From Salvator merianae (Eukaryota > Chordata > Lepidosauria > Squamata > Teiidae): a DNA stretch of 64,000 nt. Shown piece after piece: positions 1 through 14,300 of the stretch (positions within the stretch are counted from its first letter, which is position 1; every line of letters begins with the position of its first letter). The stretch spans positions 31,349,062-31,413,061 of the forward strand of contig QVOM02000116.1 in NCBI GenBank assembly GCA_003586115.2, in the 5' to 3' direction. Under the pieces are notes generated by a model. It was given only the letters and a program-made list of their open reading frames with translations. It had not been told where the DNA came from and searched no databases. The position numbers were made by a program, and so were the translations under genes.

Positions 1-2207
1 TCAGAATCTTGAACATCAGAACCTGGTAGAGTTTCAGGTTGTTCCCAGCAGCAAGGAAAACCAGTATGTGTTGTTTGTTACTTATCTAGGTTCTACCAGT
101 CGAACCTAACTAATGTTGCCACATTCCCAACAGCTACAGCTTCTACTTTCACGTATATATAAATAATTTAAAAAATTCAAAGTACCTTCTTGAGAAAGCA
201 GGATCTAAGAATATTTCTGGCATAGGCAAGCTATGCTCTTTTGACAGAAGCAGTAGGCCTAAAAGATGGCGATCAAACCCTGTTGGAGAAATACAAATGT
301 CCTTTCGTTAAACATAACCAGTTCTGGATTTTTGTTAAATCTCTGAAAAAGAGAGGCATTTTAATCCATTCTATCCATAAGTCACCTGACAGCACCAAGT
401 GCTGTAGGAGAGGATGTATAAGAAACCATGTTTGAAAGGAAGTTATGCCAGAAGTGTGCTTTTATGGGATTAGATCTAAAAGTACAAATTATAATTAAGG
501 AATATGATAGGTCCACAGCTCAGTTCAACATGTCCCAAGAAAGAGGTCAGATGTGGTGATGGGACCAACCCCAGCTTACTAGAATAGAAAAATGCCTTGA
601 AAGGCAACTGAAGTAGATACCTTTTCCATTCTCACATTCTCTCATCAGTTTATTGTGCTTTGCAAATGCCTTCAACATAAGTTGCTTTCTTTGGCTGGGC
701 TGCATAAAGGAAGAAAAGCAAAATCATTCCAACTAATTATGGCACACCAATATATGGATCTGACAATGCCTTCCTTAGCAGATAAGCTTCAGGCATCATA
801 ATGAAAACTAGTACACCCCATCATTTTCTCAAAGTCATTTGAAATATTTCCGTGGCATTGCGTATGAACTGTAATCTTAGAACAAAATGAAAGCTTTCTG
901 CATTACACAACAATTTAGAACAACTGCCTGTCTACAAATATGCCGGTAGGACTTCATTACTTTCAGAGACACATCTTGGACGACGACGACTAAAGGAAAA
1001 TCAGTGCACAAACAAGGGAAGTCACTCCTTTGTTTAATTAACAGTACATGCATATAGTACAATAACTTAGTTCTTATCCAGATGAACTTTACACAAAAGC
1101 TTGACAAACTACAATTCAAAGACAACAGCACAGTATTCAATCAATTTTTGTTGCTATGGTACCCTGAAGTGTCCAGATGACTCTATAGACACATTTCTTG
1201 GTAAACATACGTAAGTGGCCAGGGAACTATTAAGTCTGCTTTACAGGCAGTTGCTCTACCAATGAGCTACAGGCACTGCATTAGTTGGGATGTCTCGGGT
1301 GTTCTGCTGTGTCCTAGAGCTCAATATGGAAATTGAGCTTTTGGGTATAACTATGATATCTATCTTCAGAGGACCTAGCTGTGTGGAGAATGAACTGTCG
1401 CTGTTGATTCTCCACACAAGGCCAATTTTAAAAATATTAATTTTTCTTTTAATTATGCTCTTAAACTGTATTTTATCTGTTTTTAATATTTTGGGAGCCA
1501 CCAGAAAACCATGATTATAGGGAGTCATATAAATATAGTAAGTAGATAATGCATGTATCATGTGTAACCAGTTTATTTTCCACAGCAAATGCCCTCCCAC
1601 AAAAGTCAAACTGAAAAACACATAGGGGAAGCAGAACATTGCTGAATTAAAAGCTGATAATGTGGTTAAACCCTTATGAATGAAAAAAGATTGCTGCAAG
1701 GATAAGGGTACAAAGGTAGAAAGTGATCAAGAGTCAATCGTATAAAAGAGTTAGCTATGTACAACAATCCTACACAGATACAATTCTCATTTTTCTCTTC
1801 CAGATTTCTACTATTTACCATTAGACATTATACTGCGACAGACGTATCACTGCCTCATTTTAGAAATCCAAGATTTAGTAAAGCCTGATTATTTACATTC
1901 TAAAAAGGGAATGCTATTCTTGCACAAAGATGAGGTTAGTTTTATGTGACATAAGCAGGTTCTACATGCTATGTGTGTCTCATATAAGAATTACTTTGCT
2001 ATCTATAGTCTCTGCTAAGCAGAAGCTGAGGCATGAAAGAAATTAGAGAAGATTTTATTACCAAAAGAACATGGCTTATATCTTCATTGGTCTTCTTTTA
2101 ACCCCTATTCACAGCACTGCTTGAAGACAGTATTGGTAAAAAAGCAAGAAAAGTTGGGAATTTCAAAATCTCTGTAGCTATTCCATATTATCATTATGAA
2201 TGCTTAC
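1..2207. other. CROT intron 12, no exon recognised
   Basis: The remaining C-terminal CROT exons were looked for here on the minus strand and not found, so they should lie left of base 1. The only recognisable element is a degenerate tRNA-derived SINE near 1205-1280. Confidence 0.7.
1205..1278 (-). repeat. Degenerate tRNA-derived SINE head
   Basis: On the minus strand it reads GCCTGTAGCTCATTGGTAGA, the A-box/D-arm of a tRNA. A CTGC/GCAG anticodon-like stem and a shortened region resembling the B-box side (TTCCCTGGC) follow. The T-arm is incomplete, so it is a retroposed relic and not a working tRNA gene. Confidence 0.5.
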
Positions 2208-2331
2208 AACGAAGGCTGGATCCAACATGGATTTACACCATTCCACTGCTTCCATGGTACATGGTCTCATAGTCTCTGTCCGGCCATGGTAAAAACACCT
2301 GGTTGTAGCAGTTTCATAGCAGCAACCTGGA
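2208..2331 (-). CDS. CROT: CROT coding exon 12, last one in the window
   Basis: It codes residues 434-475. The split His codon completes [12 protein letters not shown], followed by [13 protein letters not shown] and EAVEWCKSM. The donor is GTAAGC and the exon ends in phase 0. No later CROT exon was recognised in the remaining 2.2 kb. Confidence 0.94.
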
Positions 2332-5300
2332 CTTTAAAACACCATCAGTACAATTACCAGAAAACACTGCTGTTTTACAAGAAGGGCTTTAAATCTTAAT
2401 CCTCAAACTACAGCTCTACAAGCCTTCTATAATTTAGAGGGAAATTTTATGTAATGCATCTATTCTATTCTACTGTCACACCCAATGAACATAGAACGCC
2501 TCCTTATCAAGCAGTCATTTAAATGATATACAGTGTAAACAGTAAGGGAAGAAAATATTAATGACCTAGCTACATGCCTTTGTATGTGTGGCTTCTCCCT
2601 TACAGACCTGCCCAGTTATTAAGATCAGTGACGGAGGGCCTTCTTGTGGTTCCATCAACCTTAGAGGTTCAAGAGATGGAAGCACATGAGAAGGCCCTTT
2701 CTGTGGTAGTCCCCAGGCTTCTGAGATACACCAGGTACCAATATTACACAGCTTTAAGAACTTGGTTAAAATATTAGGCCTTTGATGTTGAGCTTCCTCC
2801 TAACGTTATATGGCTCCTTCCTAATATCCTACAATGGGAGGTGAAATAATTAGTATTTTAATTATGTGTTACGTTTTCTTGATTTTATCATGTTTTTATA
2901 GTTTTACTGAATATTGTGAACTGCCTGAGAACTTTGAGTATGGCTCTAGAACTACTGTGAAGTAAACAAACAAATCTCTAAGTAGATGAGAAGAGTACTA
3001 TTAATTTACTAGTGTTGATATCCATCTGTATTCCAATACTTAGCCAATAGTTCCCTGATCAATGCCTAATGCTGCTCAAGGTTGTTTTGAGGCTCAAATG
3101 GGGATGAGAAACCAGAAAACTGTTTGAGCTACTTGAAGGGTGAAACAGAACCATCAACAATAAACATTCTAGTAATGGTAATCACTTTTGTGTAAGAAAA
3201 TCTTACATGCCCATATCAGAAAAGGGACAAAAAAAAAGATATTTCATTTTGCCAGTTTTAAAAATTCAAAACTGACATGTTTGCGCAACAAAAAAATTCA
3301 AAATGATTTATAGACCCAATGGAATAATTAAAAACAAGACGCTTAACTGAGGTGCCCAAGTTTTGCACATAAGGGCCCCAAAGCTGGAATGATACAGGTC
3401 TAGGGGCTCAAAATTCAAAGCCAGTTCTTCTTCACTATACACAGAATAGAAGTAGCATGAACTAACCAGCTCCTCAGGGGCTGCAGAAAAGCCATTTGAG
3501 TACTGCTATGAGGACCTCAGGCTGCATTCTGGGCACTCTCAAAACAATTTCATACTTGGGTCAACTCAGCTTAGGTCAACGCTACTGACTGAATTTGATA
3601 TTTGCAGCAGGGAATCTAGCTATAATTTATATAACTTCAGCAGTGTTTAAATTTTCTGATGCTTGCACACAGTACAAGCATTTTTCATATCAACTATAAA
3701 GGACCTTCATCCACCTGCAAAGTGCCTGATAGCCACACAAATTAAACATGATATGCATCTGATAAAAATGAGATACTTTATGCTTAACCTTTTGCTTATA
3801 TAAACTTTTCTTACTGTCCATGATGTTTAAAATAGGCCACCTGAAGAGCAAGCTGAACAAATGTGTCAGGATGAAGCTGATGTTTCTTGATCAAAGCTTT
3901 ACCAAAAGATGTGAAGGCATAATTCACCACCTCTATGTCGGAAGTCTGAAAAACAAATTATGTCATTCTGGCAGAAGTGGTGAAGAGAAGGGAATGACAA
4001 AAAGCAAAAATAGTAACTAACATCCTCACTCTGTCTTTCCAACTCCCACACTACTTACTGATCTATAAGTAGCTTATTTTGTTAGAGCAGCAATTAGATA
4101 TAAGAACGTCATGATAGCTAGTAAACTGGTTAAAGCAACGGCTCAATTATAATATTTGCATTTTAGATTTATACTGGATATCTAAGATTAAAATTTTACT
4201 GTTGGTTCTATTAACTTTAACTACTTAAAAGTTGTTTTAATTTTTGCATTATTTATATTCTATATTGTATACATTCCTTTTTTGTTACGTTTCAGCTAAA
4301 ACAATAAAGTCTATCTGAACATATAGATGAGTTTTCAAATTTTTTGCTCATGCAGCACAATTGATTTCAGTGACAATGACCTTGAGCAGTCATGTGAAAC
4401 ATACAAAGGATGGGCAAAAGGGACTAAAACACCACCTGAAACAACCATTGGGTGTCACCAAAAGGTCCACATTTTGCACTTAGCCTGCATTTACTGGACT
4501 GCTGGGAAATGATCTATTTATTTGCTTTTCAGCTGTCCTCTTGGAGCCTGTAGCACTAAGATAAAGCAGCACACTGGTTGCCATTATCATATCATGGCAC
4601 ACCTACCATCAATTCTCTACCCACAGGCTTCAGAAGTGCAGACAAGAGGCAGATATGCACTCACCCATGTTCCCAGGCACCCAGCAAATGAGGGCTGGCA
4701 TTGCAAATTCTCCAGTGACCCACACAAGTCATCTTGAGCTGCTCATATTCCTAAACTACAATGTTATCATTTTGGTTAGATCAGAGCCTGCTGGTTATCA
4801 GGTAACATTACAATTCCCATAAGCTCCAGTCAGTATAGCCAATGTGAAGCGTGGCAGTAGGTGACTACCAGCAACAATTATATGGATTGCTGAAACAGTT
4901 TTAGCACCATATAACAAGAATCAGTTAGCTTGCAATCACTATGAAGGCCATCATTCATTAGCACCAATGTGGAAACTTTAAAATGTTCAGGGTGTTTTAA
5001 TATACTAATGGGAAAGTCACCGGCATGTTTGTGCTTTATACCTAGTTGCATGCCCACTGCTATAACTGGCAGAAGCTGCCAGACATTCTAAACAACCAAG
5101 AAGACCATAGGCATCATGACTACTAATGCTCCTCATACGCCTACTTTGTCCCATCAACATCTTTAGTATCAATACACTTTCAATTATCTAATCTTTTCAA
5201 TCATGCAACACTTTTCAATCAAGCACAGGGCCTCAAAACTAAACCTCACAGAACCACAGCCTTAACAACAACAACAAAAAGTTTCATAAATTAGATATTA

Positions 5301-8300
5301 TTTTAACAGAAAAATATAAATGCAGACAGCAGATGCCACCAAAAATAACCAAGAAAGTACGTTTTCCTTCAGATGGTGGTATATGGATTCATTGTACATG
5401 TTCCTATATGTATGAACTGTATGCATGTTAATACAAAAATAGGTCCCCACTATTTTCCAATAGGGCTTACTCTCAATTATGTATACTGTACAACCTAATC
5501 ACGTCTGATAAACTAACTACAGTCCTTGTGAAGAACGAACAAGAAGTCAGGAAAACGAGGAAACTGACAAAGCCATACTACAGTTACCAAGGAAGATTTG
5601 CACTACTTAACTTGGAAAGGTTCAATGAACTTAGCTGTATTAAGTCCAAGCAGGCAGAAAATTCCCACTAACACTAAATAAAAGCCATTGTGTTTAAGGA
5701 AAAGGATAAGCAGAGGGCATATACCTGCTTCCAATACTGTTCTTTAGCATGGGCAATATCATTCAGCACTTTCTGATCCACCTTGAACGTAAGTTCATCT
5801 GGCCAAGGCATATCCCGCACTTTATCTGATCCCTGTTTTACATTTCAATAGAAAACAAGAGAACATTCAAACATTTACATCCTCAGAAATGGGACCCCAT
5901 TTACTGCAAAATGATGGAAATGTGTACTTCCATACCTTCCATTTGCCCTGCGTTTCAATGACTTTGGCATCAATGTAAGAACAAAGGGCTACCAAAACCA
6001 TGGCATCTAACGGAGCATGCTGGAACATACACAAGTAAAATAGCATATTAGCGCAGTATGGGCTAAACTCATTTACTTCTACTTTCTGGTCTTCTGCAGA
6101 GGTCTCTCAAGGCATGATAACTGACAGCACATTATTCATTTTTGGTAAACCACAGTAAGGTAGAAAGTCTGGTTCATTATTACATCTTTCCTCTCAGTGA
6201 CAGCATGCTTCTTTCAGTAGTCATCTTACTCTTACAGATTTCAACCTCTTATCAAATTAAGGAAACTCTTGTGTAAGTTTAGGAACTTCTCACTAGTGGC
6301 CCCAGACTGTGGAATAGACTCCCAATGAGGTATGCCAGGCACCTTCACTACATATGTGAAGACTCACATATTTACCCTGTTATTTGACTGAGGAAACATC
6401 TTCTTCTCTCCACATTCAATTATTATTTTAATATTGTATTCTTTTTAGTATTTTTTTTTTATATCTTGCTTCTATTGCTCTAACCCATAGGGCAGGATAA
6501 AAATGCAAATAAATCAGTAATAAATAAAATACAATTTTATGCATATTTTTTAGCATTAAAGCTATATAGCTTTGAAACATTTGATAAAGCTCTGAATGAA
6601 AATGAAACTGTTATACAAAAGAGCACAGCACCTCCTCTCACCACTAAAAAAGAAAACCTCTAAGCAAAGTATTGCTGGTGCGGAAATAAAAATCCACTTA
6701 CATCACAGTTTGAGCCAAACGCTCCATTTGAGAATATAATGCAGTTGTAAGGTTTGTCTCCCCAGCGCAACATTGGATCTCCTGCTAGGGACAACTTGGT
6801 GATCTGTGTAAAGAATACATGTTATGAGTTCTGAAAGAAAAACTCGATTATCCTTGGCAAATCCGATAAAAGTCAAATCTATATAATACATATTTGTCAT
6901 TTAAAGATGGTAAGGGCAGAAACAGGCATATAATCAATCCATCAGTCCTCAGCAAACCACCTCTGCATCTAGTAAGAATATCCAAGAATTCAGGGTCCTC
7001 AACTGGCAGTTGATTCCTGCCCATTCAGAAATACAACTATGGCAGAAGGGACCATTTCTTCATATCATTCATTAATCTAAGGCCGTTTTTGCACTTATTA
7101 CACTAACACAGGCTAATTAGTAGTACTTTACCATGCAGTGCAGACACCTGCTGGATTCTCGGGTGCTGCTGCAAGCAGGCATGGCAAAAAAGCAGCAGAT
7201 CAACCCCCATGGAAGGGGGGAAATGACAGGTGGCTGCGAGAGTTAAACCATGAGGGCCTGAAGCGCCCTAATCTGGAGGTGTGAGGGCTGGGCGAAGGCC
7301 CAAATAGCCAAATCTGGTAGGAGGCCTTCAAGGCTGAAAATCTTCACCTCAGAGAGCAATGCCCTGGATCTGTAGGCTCCCTGAGGACCACTGGCCATCC
7401 GGCACGATCAAGAGGGGCCAAATATGGCCAGAGAAAAGGGTGGGAAGCCTGCGTGTGAGAGGGCTGACTATGGCGTTGCATAGAGGAGTGACAGTGATAA
7501 CTGGATTCTATTGGCTGACACTTCAGCTGTATGTCCTAGCTTGTTCTACCTAGAGGCTGTTTTCTGAGGAGCAGAGGGGCAATACCCTATATGTCCAGGT
7601 TTTGGGAGGCCCTCTGAGAATCAGCTGATTACTTCATTCTAATATTCCATTAAGTACCTCTGTGTAGTTTTCAGGTGTAGCTTGAGGGCTTGATTCATCT
7701 AAACACACTACAAACAAGCTGCTCTGTATTTTTTCCAACAGCAACAGGTTCTTTGGTTCAAGCTTGATAAGATATTCGCGTGTCTTGGGGGAGAAATGAA
7801 ATACTGATTAAATATCCAAGAGTATATCAATCTTCATCCATTCTATGCCATTAAAACAAGAAAGTATGTTTCCCTACCTTTGCCCATGGAGTTCTTTCCT
7901 GAGATGTTAAGGCAGACAATCCAGGCCCTTCTGGTTCTCTCTCACACCTCTCTTTGATGTAGGAAAGTTGTCTTGAAGCAGATTTTTTTTCACAGAAGAA
8001 AACATTTGAAGTAAATTGTTTTTCCCTCATTATGTTTATGATGAACACATATATCTTAAATTGACCTTAAAACTGAAACAAGGTTCTTGTGCTCCATCAA
8101 CTAAATCACCTTGTGCAAAATTCAATAAAAATAGAACAAGAAACTACTATATTTAGGTGGTATCACTATGTTGCTGAACAAATATCGGTCGACTATTTTA
8201 GAGAAAAAAATTAAGTGATATAGTGGATTAAAAATTATAAATAAGATTTTGATAGAGAAAATTGATAACTTTTGTGCAGCAATCTCAAAGGGGGAACCCT

Positions 8301-11300
8301 GAGTTAAATGAATTGAATGAAGTAATTAGTCTGATCGAGAGGAGAAAGAAGGATAGTACTGGGTTCCTGGAGGTCCATCCAAGGTGGGGGAGAAGGCATT
8401 AAGGGAGTTGTGAGTAGGCAAGGGATGGTACAGGAGAAGATGTGATCATTAATGTAATTTTTGTATAATCATGCAACTATGAAAGTTGGATCTCTGCATC
8501 ATTTAAACAATTAATAAAAATGTTATTAAAAAATATTATCTTGTCCACATTCAGGATGCTCTCTTATGAAGCTATCTCCTTCTATTTTGCAATCTTTTTC
8601 AGATCAAGATGTGTGGGGTTCTTTGAGAATATCTATTTCTACAATAATTACCATGCTCATTAGTGCCCCTGAGCCTTTTCAAGAAAGACAACCTGCAAAA
8701 TTCCTTGCATCTCTTTTCCTCCTACAACAGGTTTAAAGCAGCATAAAAGCTAAGATTTAAAATCAAAATTAAATAGTACAGTCACTATCTGCATCCAATG
8801 ATATGTTATCAGATCCCAAAATAACCATCTTCAGTTGTTTGTTTGGACAACAATGCAGACAACATAGCTATTTGAGGGTGGAGTTCCCAAACTAGGGTGC
8901 CACAATGGCAAAGAAAAAGAGCTAGAGCCAATGCAACATAAATTAGTTCTTAATTAATGTAACATTGATATCTGAGTGTTGCCCACAAAGTACTGCAGCT
9001 ATTCACTGCAATAAACATTTCAAAGATGCTGGCAAAAATTCTCTCAGTAATCAGAGAAAGACAGTTTTATACACCATATTTGTTAAAATATTGGTTAATA
9101 CATGCAAAAATTTGGATAAAAGCAAATATTTGCTAATTTGCTTACAGATTTTTATTTATTGTAAACACACCTAAAAATCTCTGGTGGGGTCAATATATGA
9201 CCATCATGTACACCATTAAATGCAAAAATCCGACCTCGACACAGCACTATCAGATGTGATGGGCATTCACCTTCACGCACTAGAAGAAAAACAAAAGGCG
9301 TGTGAATGAGACCCTGTCATGAAGCCACTGCAAAGTGCCAGCTAAGCAGACAACACAAATAAAATCACCTCTTTTGGTTAGTCCAGCTTACCGTACAACT
9401 GCAAAATCTAAGCATGGAGATAATTGGAGTGCAGGGGCATAGTATATTGCGACAGCATAGATGGATTTCAGGACTGAGCAAGTTATTCAGAAAGAAATCA
9501 CATCACACTCAATGGAAGTTATTCCTAAGAAAGTGTACAAAGGACTGATTTTTTTCATCAACTCCTGTACATTTTTATTCAGATTTATGGTCTATTACTC
9601 TTATAGCTGTACACATGCTGCCTTAAATAGGACATAAAATTTAATCTGTTCAGTGCAGGTGGAGTGTTCTAGCAGGGAACATGACCATTTCCAAAGGGAT
9701 CATTCCATTTCTGTACTGTGGTACAGATGGAGTGGCCTAGCAGGTCCCTTGGTCTGATCTACCAGTCCAGTGTGGACATGGCCTCTGTGACCACTTTCTA
9801 GCTTTTGGCCCCCTAATCCTGTTTAGGACTATTCCAGATCCACTACTTGTGAAACTAAATACATGGGTCAAGCTAGGCTCCTAATTTGTTTCTCTGGATC
9901 AAACCAAGCAAACAATCCTTGGATGCAACGGTTACAGCGCTCAAACTAACCTGGTCACTCTTGCTGATGATCTTTGCTGGGAGAAGGACACAGGAGTGCA
10001 ATATGGTTAGCTCTTCTGGACCTGTCAACAGCTTTTGATGCCATTGATGATGCTTTCTATTATAGTGGTTCCACTCTTACTCCAGGGGTGATTTCCAGAG
10101 CACAGCAACAATAGGCAACTGTGGGGCTCCTCAAGGGTTGATCTTGCCCAATGTTTGTTAATATACTACAACACTGTGAAAAAGTATTTGCCCCCTTCCT
10201 GATTTCTTCAATTTCTTTTTGCATATTTGATCCACTTACTTGTTTCAGATATTCAAACAAAATTTGACATGAAACAAAGACAACTTGAGTAAATGCAAAA
10301 TACACTTTTCAAATGATCATTTCATTTCATTCATTGAAGGAAAAACGTTATCCAACACCTATATCACCTATGTGAAAAAGTAATTATCAACTTAATAGCT
10401 GGTTGTGCCACCTTCAACAGCAATGCTTCCAGTAACTGGAACTAGTTTTTCACATCACTCAGGAGGAATTTTGACCCATACTTCCTTACTGAATTGCTTT
10501 AACCCAACCACATTGGAGGGTTTTAGAATATGAACTACCTGCTGAAGGTCTTGCCACAGCATCTCGGTGGGGCTCAACTCAGAACTTTGACTAGGCCACT
10601 CCAAAACCTTGGTTTCTTTTGAGCCATTCAGATTTGCTCTTAAGCTTCAATTCATTAACTTGTGTATAACCCAATTGTACTTGAGCTTTAATTACAGACA
10701 GAATTCATGGTTCCATCAATTATGGCAAGTCGTTCAGGTCCTGAAGAAGCAAACCATCCCCACATCATCACACTGCCACCAAGTTTGACTGTTGGTATGA
10801 TGTTCGTATTGTGGAATGTTGTGTCAGCTTTAAGCCAGATGTCACGATACCCAAGCCTTCCAAAAGTCCCACCTTCAACTCATTAGTTCATAGAAAATTA
10901 TCACTGAAGCCTTGAGGGTCATCAAGGTGGTTTCTGGCAAATGTGAGACAAGTCTTTATGTTCCTCTTGGTTAGTAGTGTTTTTCGCCCTTGCAGCGTCC
11001 CCATGGATACCATTTTTGTCCAGTGTCTTTCTAATGGTGGTATGATGTTGACTTTATTCTAAGGTGAGTGAAGCCTGCAGTTACTCAGATGTTTATCTGG
11101 GTTCTTTTGTGATTTCTTGAATAAGTTGTCAATGAGAAATTTTGGTAGGCAAGTCACTTCTAGAAAGAGATAATAGCTTTCACTGCGGTTCACTGAAGTC
11201 CCAGAGACTTAGAAATAACTTTGTAACCCTTTCCAGACTGATACATTTCAGTAACTTACTTTCTCATCTCTTTCAGAACTTCTTTTGGACATAGCTTATT

Positions 11301-14300
11301 GAGAACTTACAGCCTATTCCTGGCTGCAAATGTTCTACTTAAGTGATGACTGGATTCAGCAGGGCTGGCACTAGTGTGAATGAACCCAATTATTGATCAA
11401 ATTTGGTTAACTGGTTTACTGAGTAACTAAGAAGGCAATTATTTTCTCACATGAATGACATAGGTGTTGAACAACTTTTCTCTTTCGATAAATGAAATCA
11501 TCATTTGAAATCTGTATTTTGAGTCAGTACAATGTATCTGCCCTCCTCACAACTGCTCACATTATTGGGCCTCACATGTGCAATCACCAAGCTTTATGTC
11601 TTACCTCCAAGCAGCCTAGAACCTTCCTGTTACCTCAAACAACATACAAGGCCAAATTAGCAGTAAAACGCTGAGGCACAATAAATGAACACAGAAGATT
11701 TTTTTTAAAAAAAACAACTAAATTATATATCACTGTGAGTAAATAGGTATAGTAATGAAGAAAACCAAAAATAGTCTTCTATTTCTATCAGTGATGTTAA
11801 TGTCCAGGTAGGTCTATATGGGAGGAGACACTGCTTCAGATATTAGGAGGTCAAGTCATTTAGGGTCCTATATCTCAATCTTGAATTCTGCTCAACAGCA
11901 GTTCTTTTAAGATGTGGGTCCACTCAAATATACCTGCCAGTCACCTGTATTGTGTGTTTACTCAGGCTGTCTTTGTCTCAGTGGGATACACACCACACTT
12001 TGGGAAGTGGTGAGCTAGAGTAGTTGATTTTTTCTTTTTCCTCCCTAAGAGCTCAATACATTTCAAAGCAGTTGAAAAACCCAATTGTTAATACTATATT
12101 TCTCAGAATTAACTCTTTTGTCACTATACAACAAAATAAATATTACTATGATCCTAGTAACTGAATCCAATCTCCCATTTTGCACCTCTCATTTAAGATC
12201 AGACTGGACTCATGCTGAAATTATAGTAATATTTAATATTATTTTTGAACACTTTATTTTTGCAACAATATGTGATAAAATACAAAATTTAGGTATGTTA
12301 AAAAGCTCTTCAATTACCTGTCCTGAAACAATTGATAATGGAATCTTGTGTAATTCCTGGGATTTTGCAGGTGTTAAACAACATTCGGAACTGATCCATG
12401 TCTAGAGGCATGCCACGAGATTTATGAACAGGCAACTTTTCTCTGCAATGACAACCACAAGATGCGTACAAATCAGTCAGGTTGACCTTAAAAGCTGGAA
12501 GGAATCATTTATAGATTCTTCAAATATAGCTTTGATAACAGATTAATATCTTGATCCCCAACTGCATCAAGATCCCCAACTGTATCAAGATCCTTATGTG
12601 ATATCCCTATAATCCAATACTAAAGTTCACAACCTCCTTTACCCATGCATTTTGTGGAACTAGAAAAAGTACAGAAAAGGGCACCCAGAATGATCCAGGG
12701 GCTAGAAGACCTTCCTTACGAAATGAGGCTGCACTTTCAGGCCTCGAAAGATGGTGTTTAAGAGGTGACTTGAATGAAGTACATAAAATTGTGCATGGTA
12801 TGGAAAAGGCCATTTTGCAGGGAGAAAAGAGCAGGTGAAGGTTGTGCCTTCTTATTCTGCTTGAGAATGCCCAGAAGCGGTTGGTGGACCACAGTGTGAG
12901 ACAGGATGCTGGACTAGATGGGCTGTGGCCTAATCCAGCAGAGATTATGTTCTTATAAGATCAGTAGCCTTCACAAGGAGAGGAAACTCCATGCAGCAGA
13001 CCATATAGCTTCTGAATGGTTGTAAAATGGTGATAACTCAACACCATATTTCTATTCCTTATCACATCTGTGGAAATTCAAAAGATCATCTGAGGTAAGC
13101 TACTGACTTCGGCTATGTTCACACATAACACTAAACCACAGCTTTGGCTTATGTTACAAGCTAATCATTCTACAAATGTCTTTTAAAAATTCTTATATCT
13201 ACTTTAAAAAAACCCCAGAAAAGTGGTTAATTTAAGTTCCCTGAGATTTATTCTGAAGTACATTGGTACACAACTGCAACTTGAAAACAACACAGTTTGA
13301 ATGAATTTACCAATATTAGAAGCAATACTAAGACCAAAGCCAGTTACTGATATTGTACACAGCAATAAATACTAATACATTTTCCTTTTAAATTTCTTAC
13401 ATTCTCATTAGTTCCCAGTATTTCAAGGTATGCCAGACAGTAATGGATGCTCTTTCAATTTGAGTCCCTTCTTTGAGAGGCCAGTAATGTTCAAAATAAG
13501 GGCCCGGCCCTGCAAAATTATGATAGATTTGTGTCGATAAACGGGCTTCAAGATACACTGCATTCAACCACCATTCTTCCAGCTGAAAAAACAGCAAACA
13601 TCAATGCAATTACCTTTTTGCACATTCCTATCTCCTATCCCATTGACTGATAATAAACACATAGCCCACCACTGGGATCCTAAGAGCCACAAAAATTTAA
13701 ATGTCAGCCTTCCACGTAGTACAACAAACTACATTTGAAAGTAAAAAGACTAAAACACAATCTGTTAAACAGGCACAAAAGGGAACTTTTGCCCTGTTTT
13801 AGTTTGCTCTGGAATATACAGCTGAAAATGCAGGCAATGTTAACAGCTGCTCTTGATATCAGCTCTAGCAGTTAAATAATTCAAGCACGATCAGCATCTA
13901 GCATAGCAGTACTTCAAATGTACAGCTTTATCTTTCATGTCTCCTAGCTCCGCTTTCTTATACTAATTTTTACAAATGAAAGTTTGTATGTTCATTTATA
14001 TATTGTCACCACTAAAAATTCTAATATCATGTTGAAATCAACAGAAAGATTTCTAGTCATACTCTTCTAAAGACCGAAGTAAGCTGGAATGAAAAAATGT
14101 AGCATAACCAACAGTCAGTGATTATTTATTTATTTATTTATTTCATTATTTGTATTTTTATCCTGCCCTATACCTGAAGATCTCAGGGCGGGTTACAGCA
14201 TTAAAAACCAATATAAAATGATCAGACTAAAACAGGTGTTAGGTATTATAAATATTTTATAAAAGACAGATACACATGATTCCCCAACATTTTATATAGG

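Noticed and set aside
1..2200. Possible remaining CROT exons
   Set aside because: I looked for the KGFDRHL, GGGGNF and C-terminal blocks on the minus strand and did not find them. They are presumed to lie outside the window.
9660..9775. Resemblance to the CR1-like 'tggtctgatctaccagt' end
   Set aside because: Too short and without the family's other blocks, so not called as an element.
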